64,000 nt of DNA from Albimonas pacifica (lineage in GTDB: Bacteria > Pseudomonadota > Alphaproteobacteria > Rhodobacterales > Rhodobacteraceae). Shown here piece after piece: positions 7,825-16,517 of the stretch (position 1 is its first letter; each line of letters begins with the position of its first letter). Made by a program: the position numbers and the translations under genes. The DNA lies in contig NZ_FOQH01000001.1 in NCBI RefSeq assembly GCF_900113695.1, positions 620,001 through 684,000 on the forward strand. Reading direction: 5' to 3'. Under the pieces are notes generated by a model. That model did not search any database, was not told the origin of the DNA, and worked only from the letters and a program-made list of their open reading frames with translations.

Positions 7825-9189
7825 TTACGCGCGCTCGAAGCCGCGCTTGAGCTCCCAGTCGGTGACGCGGCGGTCCATTTCCATCTGCTCGATGTGGGCG
7901 GCGTGCAGGTAGTGCTCGACCACCTCGTCCCCGAAAGCGCCGCGCAGGAAGGCCGAGCCGCGCGCCAGCTCCATCGCCTCGCGCAGGGTGGCGGGGATCT
8001 CGGGGATCGTCTCGGTCTGGTAGGCGTCGCCGCGGTGCTCGGGGGGCAGCTCCATGCCCTTGTCGATGCCGTCGAGCCCCGCCGCGATCATCGCCGCGAT
8101 CGCCATGTAGGGGTTGAGGTCGGCGCCGCCGATCCGGCACTCGGCGCGCACGGCCTTCGTGCCCTCGCCCACCACCCGGAAGCCCGCGGTGCGGTTGTCC
8201 ATCGACCAGCAGATCTTGGTCGGCGCGAAGGTGCCGGCCACGAAGCGCTTGTAGCTGTTGATGTAGGGCGCGAGGAACAGCGTCATCTCGGCCGCATGCG
8301 CGAGCTGGCCCGCCAGGAACGCGCGCATCAGGTCCGACATCCCGTAGGGTTTTTCCGGATCGTAGAACAGCGGCTCCCCGTCCGGCCCTGCGAGGGACAT
8401 GTGGACATGGGAGGAGTTGCCGGCGTGGTCGTAGCTCCATTTCGCCATGAAGCTCACCGACTTGCCCTTGGCCCAGGCGATCTCCTTGATCCCGTTCTTC
8501 AGGATCACGTGCCGGTCGGCCATGGTCAGCGCCTCGGCGTAGCGGACGTTGATCTCCTCCTGGCCCGCGTCCGCCTCGCCCTTCGAGTTCTCGATGGGGA
8601 TGTCGGCCGCGTTCATCTGGGTGCGGATCGCGCGCATCACATCCTCCTCCTTGGTGGTCTGGAAGATGTGGTAGTCCTCGTTGTAGGCGCTGATCGTGGT
8701 CATCCCGAGGTGCCGCTTGGCCTGCGCCTCCTCGTAGCTTTCCCGAAACAGGAAGAACTCCAGCTCGGTCGCCGCGTTCGCCGTCCAGCCCCGGTGCGCC
8801 AGCCGCTCCACCTGCGCGCGCAGCACGTTGCGCGGCGCGTGCAGGACGGCGTGGTGGTGGTGGTCGAGCAGGTCGCAGACCACCAGCGCCGTCCCCTCCA
8901 GCCACGGGATCCGCCGCAGCGTCGAGAGGTCCGGCTTCATGATGTAGTCGCCATACCCCTTCTCCCAGGAGGTCGCGGCGTAGCCCTGCACCGTCTCCAT
9001 CTCCATGTCGGTCGCCTGGAGGTAGTTGCAGGAGTGGGTCTCCTCGACCGCGCCCTCCAGGAAGAACTCGGCCTGGAAGCGCTTGCCCATCAGGCGGCCC
9101 TGCATGTCCGGCTGCACCGCCAGGACGGTGTCGATCTCGCCGGTCTCGACGGCGGCGCGCAGCTCTTCCAGGGTCAGTTTACCGGGCAT
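7825..9189 (-). CDS. Glutamine synthetase family, gamma-glutamyl-amine ligase type
   Basis: The protein has 454 residues, close to PuuA/GlnT-type ligases. It shows ELEFFLFRESYEEA (first metal-binding Glu set), EADAGQEEINVRYAEAL, HAGNSSHVHMSL (ATP/glutamate site), FAPTKICWSMDNRTAGFRV and RAECRIGGADLNPYMA. Such enzymes join glutamate to amines such as putrescine, ethanolamine or isopropylamine using ATP. Placement between a TRAP transporter and ALDH/ADH genes argues for amine breakdown, not ammonium assimilation. AGAGG precedes the ATG. Confidence 0.88.
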   Translation of the reverse strand: MPGKLTLEELRAAVETGEIDTVLAVQPDMQGRLMGKRFQAEFFLEGAVEETHSCNYLQATDMEMETVQGYAATSWEKGYGDYIMKPDLSTLRRIPWLEGTALVVCDLLDHHHHAVLHAPRNVLRAQVERLAHRGWTANAATELEFFLFRESYEEAQAKRHLGMTTISAYNEDYHIFQTTKEEDVMRAIRTQMNAADIPIENSKGEADAGQEEINVRYAEALTMADRHVILKNGIKEIAWAKGKSVSFMAKWSYDHAGNSSHVHMSLAGPDGEPLFYDPEKPYGMSDLMRAFLAGQLAHAAEMTLFLAPYINSYKRFVAGTFAPTKICWSMDNRTAGFRVVGEGTKAVRAECRIGGADLNPYMAIAAMIAAGLDGIDKGMELPPEHRGDAYQTETIPEIPATLREAMELARGSAFLRGAFGDEVVEHYLHAAHIEQMEMDRRVTDWELKRGFERA

Positions 9190-9268
9190 GGGTCGCCTCT
9201 TCAGGGTCGTTCGGGATGCGGGAAGGGGGCCGCGGAACGGCCCCCCTCGTCAATAGGCGCCGGAAGCG

Positions 9269-10306
9269 TCAGCCGAGGCCGTAGGGCGGGCCCGCCTTCT
9301 CGATCACCTCGTTGTACTCGCGCAGGATCGACACGACGCGCGAGGCCCGGTCCGAGATCTGGCTCTTCTCGTCCCAGAAGGTCTTGGCGGCCTCGGTGAC
9401 CTGCTTCCACTCCTCGGCGGGGATCTCGGTCAGCTCCAGCTTCTCGCCCGAGGCGCGCAGCTTCGCCTCGCCGCCCCAGTACCACTGGGTGCGGTAGAAG
9501 TGGCCCATGTCGATGCACGACATCACCAGCTGCTGCAGCTCCGGCGTCAGCTGGCCCCAGCTGTCGGGGTTCACGTAGAACGAGCCGATCCAGGCCCCGC
9601 AGATGTTGTTGAGCAGGAAGTAGTCGGTCACGTCCGCCCAGCCGACCGTATAGTCCTCGGTGATCCCGGACCAGGCCATGCCGTCGAGCTCGCCGGTCTG
9701 CACCGCGACCTCGGCGTCCTCGTAGGGGATCGAGACCGGCACCACGCCGAACTGGGCCAGGAACTCGCCCGCCGTGGGGAAGGTGTAGAGCTTCAGCCCC
9801 GAGAGGTCGGCCAGCGAGGTGATCTTCTTCTTGGTGTTGAAGTGGCACGGGTCCTGGCCGGCGGCGGACAGCCACTTCACGCCGACTTCGTCGTAGGCCT
9901 CGGTCCAGATCTCGGCGAGCCCGTACTGCTTGAACAGCACCGGCACGTCCATGATCTGCTTGGTGGCCATCGGGAAATAGCCGCCGAAGACGGAGATATC
10001 CACCGGCGCCGCCATCGAGTCGTCGTCCGAGTGGACCCCGTCGATCACTCCGTTCTGCAGCGCGCGGAACAGCTCGCCCGTGGGCACGATCTGGTCGGCG
10101 TAGAACAGCTCGATCTCCAGCGCGCCGCCGGCAGCGGCGTTGATCGCGTCGATGATCGGCTTGGTCACATGCTCGCCCAGCGCCGCGCCGGCGTAGGTCT
10201 GGAAGCGCCACTTGATCGGGCTCTGCGCCTTGACGATCGAGGGCGCGGCCAGCGCGCCGACGCCCGCGAGGCCCGCGCCCTTCAGGAACTGTCTTCTCTG
10301 GTTCAT
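9269..10306 (-). CDS. dctP: TRAP transporter solute-binding protein, DctP type
   Basis: The chosen ATG at 10306 (345 residues) has GAGG eight bases upstream; a GTG nine bases earlier overlaps that site. The N-terminus is a Tat-type signal, QRRQFLKGAG followed by a hydrophobic run and APSIVKAQ. The body is a DctP-fold binding protein (FQTYAGAALGEHVTKPIIDAI, GLKLYTFPTAGEFLAQFG, GELDGMAWSGITEDY). It hands a solute, probably carboxylate-bearing, to the DctQ-DctM pair encoded just upstream. Confidence 0.93.
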   Translation of the reverse strand: MNQRRQFLKGAGLAGVGALAAPSIVKAQSPIKWRFQTYAGAALGEHVTKPIIDAINAAAGGALEIELFYADQIVPTGELFRALQNGVIDGVHSDDDSMAAPVDISVFGGYFPMATKQIMDVPVLFKQYGLAEIWTEAYDEVGVKWLSAAGQDPCHFNTKKKITSLADLSGLKLYTFPTAGEFLAQFGVVPVSIPYEDAEVAVQTGELDGMAWSGITEDYTVGWADVTDYFLLNNICGAWIGSFYVNPDSWGQLTPELQQLVMSCIDMGHFYRTQWYWGGEAKLRASGEKLELTEIPAEEWKQVTEAAKTFWDEKSQISDRASRVVSILREYNEVIEKAGPPYGLG

Positions 10307-10364
10307 CGGTCTCACCTCTCTGCTGGTTGCTGCGCCCGTTGGCCGGGCGCGTTCTGCTTCGACC

Positions 10365-11690
10365 TCAGTTGCCGTAGACCAGCCCCGGCAGCCACAGCGC
10401 GATCTGGGGGAAGACCATCACCAGGACCAGGGCCAGGATCATCACCCCCACGAAGGGCACGATCGAGCGGTAGATGTCGTGGATGTCGATCCCCGGCGGC
10501 GCCATGGCCCGCATCAGGAACAGGTTGTAGCCGAAGGGCGGGGTCATGTAGGCGACCTGGCAGGTGATGGTGTAGAGCACCCCATACCACACCAGGTCGA
10601 AGCCCAGCGACGCCACCAGCGGCACGAACAGCGGCGCCACGATCACCAGCATCGCGGTGTCGTCGAGGAACGTGCCCATGATCAGGTAGGTCAGCTGCAT
10701 CAGGATCAGGATCTCCCACGGACCCAGCCCCAGCTTCTCGGTGAAGAGGGACTCCAGCGCCCGCACCGCGCCCAGCCCGTCGAAGACGGCGCCGAAGCAC
10801 AGCGCGGCGAGGATGATCCACATGAACATGCAGGAGATGCCGAGCGTCTTGCGCACGGTCGCCTCCAGCACGCGGAAGCTCAGCCGGCGCTTGACCAGGG
10901 CGGCCAGCGTCGCGGCCACCGCGCCGACGGCCGAGGACTCGACCAGGCTCGTGTAGCCCATCACGAACAGCCCGGTCATCGAGAAGAAGATCAAGAGCGG
11001 CCAGATCCCGGCGCGAAGCGAGCGCAGCTTGTCCGCCCGGGTGATCTTCGCCCGCTCCTCCGCCGGCATCGCCGGGGCCAGCTCCGGCTGCAGCCGGCAG
11101 CGGATGACGATGTAGGCGATGAACATGCCCGCCATCATCAGCCCCGGGATCGCCCCCGCCAGCCACAGCTGCCCCACCGGCGCCCGCGCGATCATGCCGT
11201 AGAGCACCAGCACCACCGAGGGCGGCACCAGGATCCCCAGCGAGGACCCCGCCTGGATCACCCCCGTCACCATGATCTTGTCGTAGCCGCGCCTGAGCAG
11301 CTCGGGCATGGCGATGGTCGCCCCGATGGCCATGCCGGCGACCGACAGCCCGTTCATCGCCGAGATCGCCACCATCAGCCCGATGGTGCCCACGGCAAGT
11401 CCGCCGCGAAGGCCGCCCGACCAGACATGGAACATCTCGTAGAGGTCGTCGGCGATGCCGCTCTCCGACATCATGTAGCCCATGTAGATGAAGAGCGGCA
11501 GCGTCAGCAGCGGATACCACCGCATCAGCTTCATGGCCGACGAGAAGGCGAGCTCGAACCCGCCGCCCCCCCACAGCAGCACCGCCGAGGCCACGGCCAC
11601 CGCCCCGATGGCCGCGAACACCCGCTGGCCGGTGAACAGCATCACCATCATCGAGGCGAACATGGTCAGCGCGATGGCTTCATAGCTCAT
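10365..11690 (-). CDS. dctM: TRAP transporter large permease, DctM type
   Basis: The product is 441 residues, almost all membrane-spanning (about 12 helices), with family motifs FTGQRVFAAIG near the start, NGLSVAGMAIGATIAMPELLRRGYD and GILVPPSVVLVLYGM. It carries the sodium-coupled solute path. The ATG overlaps the dctQ stop in an ATGA arrangement, so the two subunits are translationally coupled. Confidence 0.94.
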   Translation of the reverse strand: MSYEAIALTMFASMMVMLFTGQRVFAAIGAVAVASAVLLWGGGGFELAFSSAMKLMRWYPLLTLPLFIYMGYMMSESGIADDLYEMFHVWSGGLRGGLAVGTIGLMVAISAMNGLSVAGMAIGATIAMPELLRRGYDKIMVTGVIQAGSSLGILVPPSVVLVLYGMIARAPVGQLWLAGAIPGLMMAGMFIAYIVIRCRLQPELAPAMPAEERAKITRADKLRSLRAGIWPLLIFFSMTGLFVMGYTSLVESSAVGAVAATLAALVKRRLSFRVLEATVRKTLGISCMFMWIILAALCFGAVFDGLGAVRALESLFTEKLGLGPWEILILMQLTYLIMGTFLDDTAMLVIVAPLFVPLVASLGFDLVWYGVLYTITCQVAYMTPPFGYNLFLMRAMAPPGIDIHDIYRSIVPFVGVMILALVLVMVFPQIALWLPGLVYGN

Positions 11691-12241
11691 GCCGGGCCCT
11701 CGCCGAGATGGTCGCGGACCGGATCGAGGCCGGAGGGCAGGGGCGTTCCGCGAGCCTCGGCGATATTGCGGATGAACTGGGCGACGGCCTGCAGCAGCAT
11801 CAGCGCGATCGCCACGCACATCACCACCTTGATCGGCCACATGTAGGGCCGCCACAGGGAGCGCGCCCGCTCCCCGAACTCAATGGAATAGGCGGTGGAG
11901 CTGATCCCGCCCGCCAGCAGGAAGCCCAGGTAGAAGACCAGGAACAGGACCGTGACCGCGTCCACCGTCGCCCGCGTCCGCGGCGACCAGCGCCCGTAGG
12001 CGAGGTCCATGCGCACATGGTCCCCGGTCTGCATCGAGTAGGGGCCGCCCAGCAGGTAATAGGCGACCATCAGGAACTGCGCCGCCTCCAGCGTCCAGAT
12101 CGAGGGGGTGAAGGCGGCCTTCGAGATCGCCGACCAGAACAGGACCCCGATCAGGGCGAAGATCCCCCACATCGCGGCCCGGCCGACGGCGCGGTTGATC
12201 CTGTCGATCCAGCGCACGTAGGCGCGGGCGAATGGCGGCAT
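11687..12241 (-). CDS. dctQ: TRAP transporter small permease, DctQ type
   Basis: The protein has 184 residues with four hydrophobic helices (about 18-40, 55-75, 95-115, 140-160), the size and layout of DctQ. SIWTLEAAQFLMVAYYLLGGPY and DHVRMDLAYGRWSPR match the conserved family loops. It is the first gene of the minus-strand block, so the promoter for dctQMP must lie upstream of it. Confidence 0.9.
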   Translation of the reverse strand: MPPFARAYVRWIDRINRAVGRAAMWGIFALIGVLFWSAISKAAFTPSIWTLEAAQFLMVAYYLLGGPYSMQTGDHVRMDLAYGRWSPRTRATVDAVTVLFLVFYLGFLLAGGISSTAYSIEFGERARSLWRPYMWPIKVVMCVAIALMLLQAVAQFIRNIAEARGTPLPSGLDPVRDHLGEGPA

Positions 12242-12497
12242 GATCTCCCCTCGGCGTCGGCCCCCCGGCGTCAGGTGGGCGCATCGGGCGTGGTGCGGCG
12301 CACAAGCCTCGACTATGGGAGCGGCCTTTTCATTGGTCCACCCTCAATTTCCGGGCGCGTCGGCGTCGCGGGCGTCCCCGCTCCGCCGTCCGCCGGCGCG
12401 GCCCGTCGCGCTTGCATCGGGCGGCCGGCTTTGTTCATATGCCTTAACGGAAGGACCCGGCGTCGACCGGGCGGCGGGGCGTGAGAAGGGGCGTGAG
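12242..12497. promoter_or_regulatory. Divergent region between dctQ and VPLPA protein
   Basis: This 256-base spacer drives genes on both strands. It contains TTGGTCCACCCTCAA (12333-12347), whose TGGTNNACC core resembles operators of FadR-type GntR regulators, in a locally AT-rich patch. No regulator gene lies directly beside it, and the nearest GntR gene is 8 kb away. The assignment is tentative. Confidence 0.3.
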
Positions 12498-13349
12498 ATG
12501 CGCGGACTGGCGATGGCGGCGATCCTGGCGACAAGCGCGGCGACGGCGGCCGAGGCGACGACGCTGGACTTCGTGGCGAGCTACGGCCTGGATGCGGCGC
12601 TGTCGGCGGGCGGCTCCAACTTCCATCCGCAGGGGCTGGGCTACGACGAGGCGACGGGCGAGCTGCTGTTCGCCCAGCAGGGCGTCGGCACGATCCACGC
12701 GACCGACCTGACCGGCGCGATCCAGAGCGCGCGGTCCACCGGATATTCCCACACCACCTCGGTCGCCGCGGACGGCACGCGCTATTTCTTCAGCGACTAC
12801 ACCGCCAACTCCAGCGGCCTCGACGTGCTGGCGATGGACAAAGCCGCCGGGTCGCCCGCCGGCTTCTCGAGCGAGACGGCGGCCTTCGGCGGCTATCCCA
12901 TCGACGTGCGCGACGGCACGCTCTACCGGACCGAGAGCAGCGGCGGCTACTCCTGGGGCGCGCTGACCCAGATCCGCATCTCGTCGCTCGCCACGCCGGA
13001 CGTGATCGACCGGGTGGTGACCCTGGACACGAGCCTGGGGCTCGGCGACATCGCCATCGATCTCGACCACAACGCGGTCTGGGCGCTGGACTACGCCGGC
13101 AGCGCCTCGATCCGGCGGTTCGACCTGACGACGGGCCTGCAGCTCGCGGCCTTCGACCTGGGCCTCGACGGGCTGGACGCCGGGCTGACCTATGCCGACG
13201 GCCGGCTCTATCACTACGACTGGATCGGCGGCTCGGGCAGCACGCTCAGCGTCTACGGCATCGCCGCGACGGCGGTTCCGCTGCCCGCCTCCGGCCTCCT
13301 GCTGGCGGCGGGGCTGGGCGTGGCGGGCTGGGTGCGGCGCCGGGGCTGA
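12498..13349 (+). CDS. Secreted protein with VPLPA-type sorting signal
   Basis: The product is 283 residues. The ATG at 12498 is preceded by a GAAGGGG site and opens a cleavable signal peptide (to about residue 18, AEA). The body repeats motifs such as HPQGLGYDEATGELLFAQQG and IAIDLDHNAVWALDY, typical of beta-propeller-like secreted proteins. The end is VPLPASGLLLAAGLG, a short hydrophobic run and RRRG: the VPLPA-CTERM tripartite signal for exosortase-like processing. It is likely exported and retained or released at the surface. The function of the body is unknown. Confidence 0.8.
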   Translation: MRGLAMAAILATSAATAAEATTLDFVASYGLDAALSAGGSNFHPQGLGYDEATGELLFAQQGVGTIHATDLTGAIQSARSTGYSHTTSVAADGTRYFFSDYTANSSGLDVLAMDKAAGSPAGFSSETAAFGGYPIDVRDGTLYRTESSGGYSWGALTQIRISSLATPDVIDRVVTLDTSLGLGDIAIDLDHNAVWALDYAGSASIRRFDLTTGLQLAAFDLGLDGLDAGLTYADGRLYHYDWIGGSGSTLSVYGIAATAVPLPASGLLLAAGLGVAGWVRRRG

Positions 13350-13434
13350 ACGCAGGACCCGCGCCGCTGCGACGCGACGCGGCCCGGGTCTCGGCCCGGG
13401 CCGGTCTTCGTCGCGATGCGGGCCGGCGCCCGGC

Positions 13435-14280
13435 TCAGGCGCCCCCGGTCTGCCGCGCGCGCAGCTCGGCGCGCATCTCGGCCACCTCGGCGCGCAGGGC
13501 GCGCAGCTCGGCCAGGGTCTCGGCCGCGGCGCCGTGGGGGTGGGGGGAGGCCGCGTTCTCGGCCGCCGCCTCGTCCTCGGCTTCGTGGTGGGTCTGCATG
13601 GCGTCGACCATGATGCCCACGAACAGGTTCAGCACCGCAAACGAGGTGATCAGGATGAAGGGCACGAAGAACGCCCAGGCGTAGGGGAACGCCTCCATCA
13701 CCGGGCGCACGATGCCCATCGACCAGCTCTCCAGCGTCATCACCTGGAACAGCGTGTAGGCGCTCTCGCCCATGGTCTGGAACCATTCGGGAAAGACGCC
13801 GCCGAAGAGCTTCGTGGCCATCACCGCGAAGACGTAGAAGATCAGGCTCATCAGCAGCACGACCGAGCCCATGCCCGGGATCGCGCGCAGCAGGCCCGTG
13901 ACCACCCGGCGCATCGAGGGCACGGCCGAGACCAGGCGCAGCACCCGCAGGATGCGGAAGGCGCGCAGGATCGACAGCGGCCCGGCGGCAGGGATCAGCG
14001 CGACGCCGACCACCACCAGGTCGAAGATCCGCCAGGGATCGCGGAAGAAGGCCAGGCGCCGCACGTAGAAGCGCAGCGCCAGCTCCAGCACGAACACCGC
14101 TAGGATCGCCCGGTCGATCGCCACCAGCGCGGGTCCGACGGCCGCCATGGCGGTGGGCGAGGTCTCCAGCCCCAGGATCAGGGCGTTGACCACGATCAGC
14201 ACGATGATCATGCGCTCGAAGGCGGGGGCCTCGACGAGGGCGCGCAGGCGGTCTCGCAGGGGGGCGGGCGCGGCGGACAT
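13435..14280 (-). CDS. Voltage-gated sodium channel (NaChBac/NavAb type)
   Basis: The protein has 281 residues with six predicted helices. The S4 voltage sensor has Arg at 106, 109, 112 and 115 (LRAFRILRVLRLV). The pore selectivity filter TLESWS (182-187) is the sodium-selective bacterial sequence. S6 (about 203-227) ends in MVDAM, followed by a linker and a C-terminal coiled coil (about 252-275) that would hold the tetramer. It is a complete single-domain channel that works in the inner membrane, for example in motility or pH responses. It is a single gene with no evident operon partner. Confidence 0.93.
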   Translation of the reverse strand: MSAAPAPLRDRLRALVEAPAFERMIIVLIVVNALILGLETSPTAMAAVGPALVAIDRAILAVFVLELALRFYVRRLAFFRDPWRIFDLVVVGVALIPAAGPLSILRAFRILRVLRLVSAVPSMRRVVTGLLRAIPGMGSVVLLMSLIFYVFAVMATKLFGGVFPEWFQTMGESAYTLFQVMTLESWSMGIVRPVMEAFPYAWAFFVPFILITSFAVLNLFVGIMVDAMQTHHEAEDEAAAENAASPHPHGAAAETLAELRALRAEVAEMRAELRARQTGGA

Positions 14281-14395
14281 GGCGGTCTCCGGGTCGGGTG
14301 GCGGCGGCGGCGGACGGGCGTTCCCGATCTAGGGAAGGAAGGCGTCCTTATCCATGTGTCCTCGCGGTCGCAGTTTTGGTTCGATCCAAAGCGAA

Positions 14396-14448
14396 GCCCC
14401 GCGCCGGGGCCGGCGCGGGGCGGGGCGGGGTCGCGGGGAGGGGGCGGG
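14396..14448 (-). other. Hairpin and G-runs after TAXI permease gene
   Basis: GCCCCGCGCC pairs with GGCGCGGGGC in a GC palindrome (about 14396-14421), next to repeated G4 runs up to 14448. It lies just 3' of the minus-strand TRAP permease gene and may end its transcript. There is no T tract. Confidence 0.45.
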
Positions 14449-14449
14449 C

Positions 14450-16414
14450 TCAGGCGGCGGCGCGCGGCCTCGCCCGGCTGCCGGTGGCCCGGGCCACGAT
14501 CAAGGGCAGGATCGCCAGCGCGACGCCCACGCCGTTCAGCGCCCAGCGGTCGAGGCCGAGCTCGCCGTCCCCGGGCATGGCGAGCGCGAGGCCCGCGAAG
14601 AACAGCATCGTGCGCAGCGCCATCCCCTTGAGGTCGGAGCCGAGGTCGCCAAGCAGGCTGACATGCCCCTGCAGGGCCGAGGCGATGAAGATCACCCCGG
14701 TCAGCGCGGTTGTGAGCGTCAGCGCCACCTCCCAGGCCGGCGCCTCGCCGACCAGGGCGGGGTTCAGCACGAAGAAGAACGGCGCGAGGTAGATCACGCC
14801 CCCCAGCTTCATCGCCTCGAACCCGGTGCGCATCGGCCCGGCGCCCGCCATGGTGGCGGCGGCGAAGGCCCCCAGCGCCACCGGCGGCGTGATGTAGGAG
14901 ACCATGCCCCAGTAGAGGATGAACAGGTGGACGGCGAGCTCGTTGAGCCCCGCCTGCACCAGCGCCGGCGCCAGCACCACGGCGAGGAAGATGTAGCAGG
15001 CCGTCACCGTCATCCCCATGCCGAAGATGAAGGCCGTGACCGCGCCCATCGCCAGCAGGGCCAGCGTCGAGTCGCCGGCCATGAACACCAGCTCGTTGAC
15101 CAGCGTGCCCGCGAGGCCGGTGGCCGAGAACGCGCCCACGATCAGCCCCACGCCCAGCAGCACCGCCGTCAGCTCGGCCAGCGCCCGGCCGATCCCCACG
15201 ATCAGGTCGCCGAAGCTCTTGATCGTGAAGCGCTGGCGCTTGAGCAGCTGGTTGATCACCAGCAGCAGGGCGATGGCGTAGAACGGGGCCAGCGTCTCCT
15301 GCCGCAGGGCGACCATGAAGAAGATCAGGACCGCGAAGACGGCGATGAAGGGCCAGCCCTCGGCGAAGGTGGCGCGGAGCGTCGGCGCCTCGCCGGGCTC
15401 GAGGCCCTTGAGCCCCCGGCGCGCGGCATAGGCGTCGATCTGCATGAACAGGCCGAAATAGAACAGCAGCGACGGGATCGCCGCGGCCAGCGCGATGTCC
15501 ACGTAAGGCCGCGACAGGAACGAGGCCATGACGAAGGCCGTGGCGCCCATGACGGGGGGCATCAGCACGCCCCCGGTGGAGGCGCAGGCCTCGGTCGCCG
15601 CGGCGTAGCGGGCCGAGAAGCCGGTGCGCTTCATCGCCGGGATCGACACCGCCCCCGTGGTCAGCACGTTCGAGATCACCGAGCCGGACATCGAGCCCAT
15701 GAAGCCACTCGCGAAGATCGCGACCTTGGCCGCGCCGCCGCGGAAGCCCCCGACCAGCGCCAGCGCCAGGTCGTTGAAGAACCGCCCGCCGCCGGTCTGC
15801 TGGAGCACCGCGCCGAACACGATGAAGCCGATCACCAGGCTGCCGAAGGCCTTCATCGGGATGCCGAAGGAGCTTTCGGAGGAGATCATGTGGTAGGGCG
15901 CCAGCGCCATGAACGGCGAGGCGAAGCCCGACAGCGGGTCGGGCATGATGTCGGCGACCGTGGGATAGAGCGAGAAGGCCGCCACGATCAGGAACAGGAC
16001 CAGCCCGCCCGCGCGCCGCGTCCCCTCCAGGATCAGGACGTAGAGCACGATCGAGACCCAGGCCGCCTCCTCGGGGGCGGCGTATTCCCAGCCCTGCTCG
16101 AGGCTCTGGTCCGCGGTCCAGGCGAAATAGCCCCCCGCAAGCGCGGCCAGCACGGCGGGGATCCAGTCCAGCAGGCCCGGCCCCTTCTCGCGCGAGACCG
16201 GGAAGACCAGGAAGGTCATCATCAGGAAGATGGCGCCGAGGATGTAGAGGTAGCGGCCCTCGATCAGCACGATCCCGAAGGCCTGCCAGTTGAACAGCTG
16301 GTGCGCCGCGAGCGCGACGGACGCCACCGTGCCGGCGATCACGATCGCACGGGCCAGCGGGGGCAGGGGGGCGGGGGCGGCTCCTTCGAGCTCGCGGCGG
16401 TCGGCCTCGTCCAT
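14450..16414 (-). CDS. TRAP transporter fused permease (TAXI type)
   Basis: The product is 654 residues. About four N-terminal helices correspond to the DctQ-like part and about twelve more to the DctM-like part, the fused layout used with TAXI binding proteins. Family signatures include EACASTGGVLMPPVMGATAFVMA, FMGSMSGSVISNVLTTGAVSIP and YWGMVSYITPPVALGAFAAA. It transports an unknown organic solute with sodium. It is transcribed after two binding-protein genes. Confidence 0.93.
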   Translation of the reverse strand: MDEADRRELEGAAPAPLPPLARAIVIAGTVASVALAAHQLFNWQAFGIVLIEGRYLYILGAIFLMMTFLVFPVSREKGPGLLDWIPAVLAALAGGYFAWTADQSLEQGWEYAAPEEAAWVSIVLYVLILEGTRRAGGLVLFLIVAAFSLYPTVADIMPDPLSGFASPFMALAPYHMISSESSFGIPMKAFGSLVIGFIVFGAVLQQTGGGRFFNDLALALVGGFRGGAAKVAIFASGFMGSMSGSVISNVLTTGAVSIPAMKRTGFSARYAAATEACASTGGVLMPPVMGATAFVMASFLSRPYVDIALAAAIPSLLFYFGLFMQIDAYAARRGLKGLEPGEAPTLRATFAEGWPFIAVFAVLIFFMVALRQETLAPFYAIALLLVINQLLKRQRFTIKSFGDLIVGIGRALAELTAVLLGVGLIVGAFSATGLAGTLVNELVFMAGDSTLALLAMGAVTAFIFGMGMTVTACYIFLAVVLAPALVQAGLNELAVHLFILYWGMVSYITPPVALGAFAAATMAGAGPMRTGFEAMKLGGVIYLAPFFFVLNPALVGEAPAWEVALTLTTALTGVIFIASALQGHVSLLGDLGSDLKGMALRTMLFFAGLALAMPGDGELGLDRWALNGVGVALAILPLIVARATGSRARPRAAA

Positions 16415-16517
16415 GGGTCTCCGTCCGGGTTCGCGCCCCCGCGGGGGCGCCCTGTCATCGGCGTTGGGGGAGGCGCCGCGCGGGACCGGCCCGCGCGGCG
16501 CAGGATCGCTCGGGCGC

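Noticed and set aside
4913-8905. A 1330-codon minus-strand frame that could be read as a fusion ending in alcohol dehydrogenase.
   Set aside because: The upstream 950 codons overlap the ALDH and glutamine-synthetase-like genes in a different frame and are Arg/Gly-rich noise. The ADH has its own ribosome site.
12498-13349. Protein as an esterase or phytase-like propeller enzyme.
   Set aside because: Repeat-like strands are visible but no catalytic motif is, so only the export and sorting signals are claimed.
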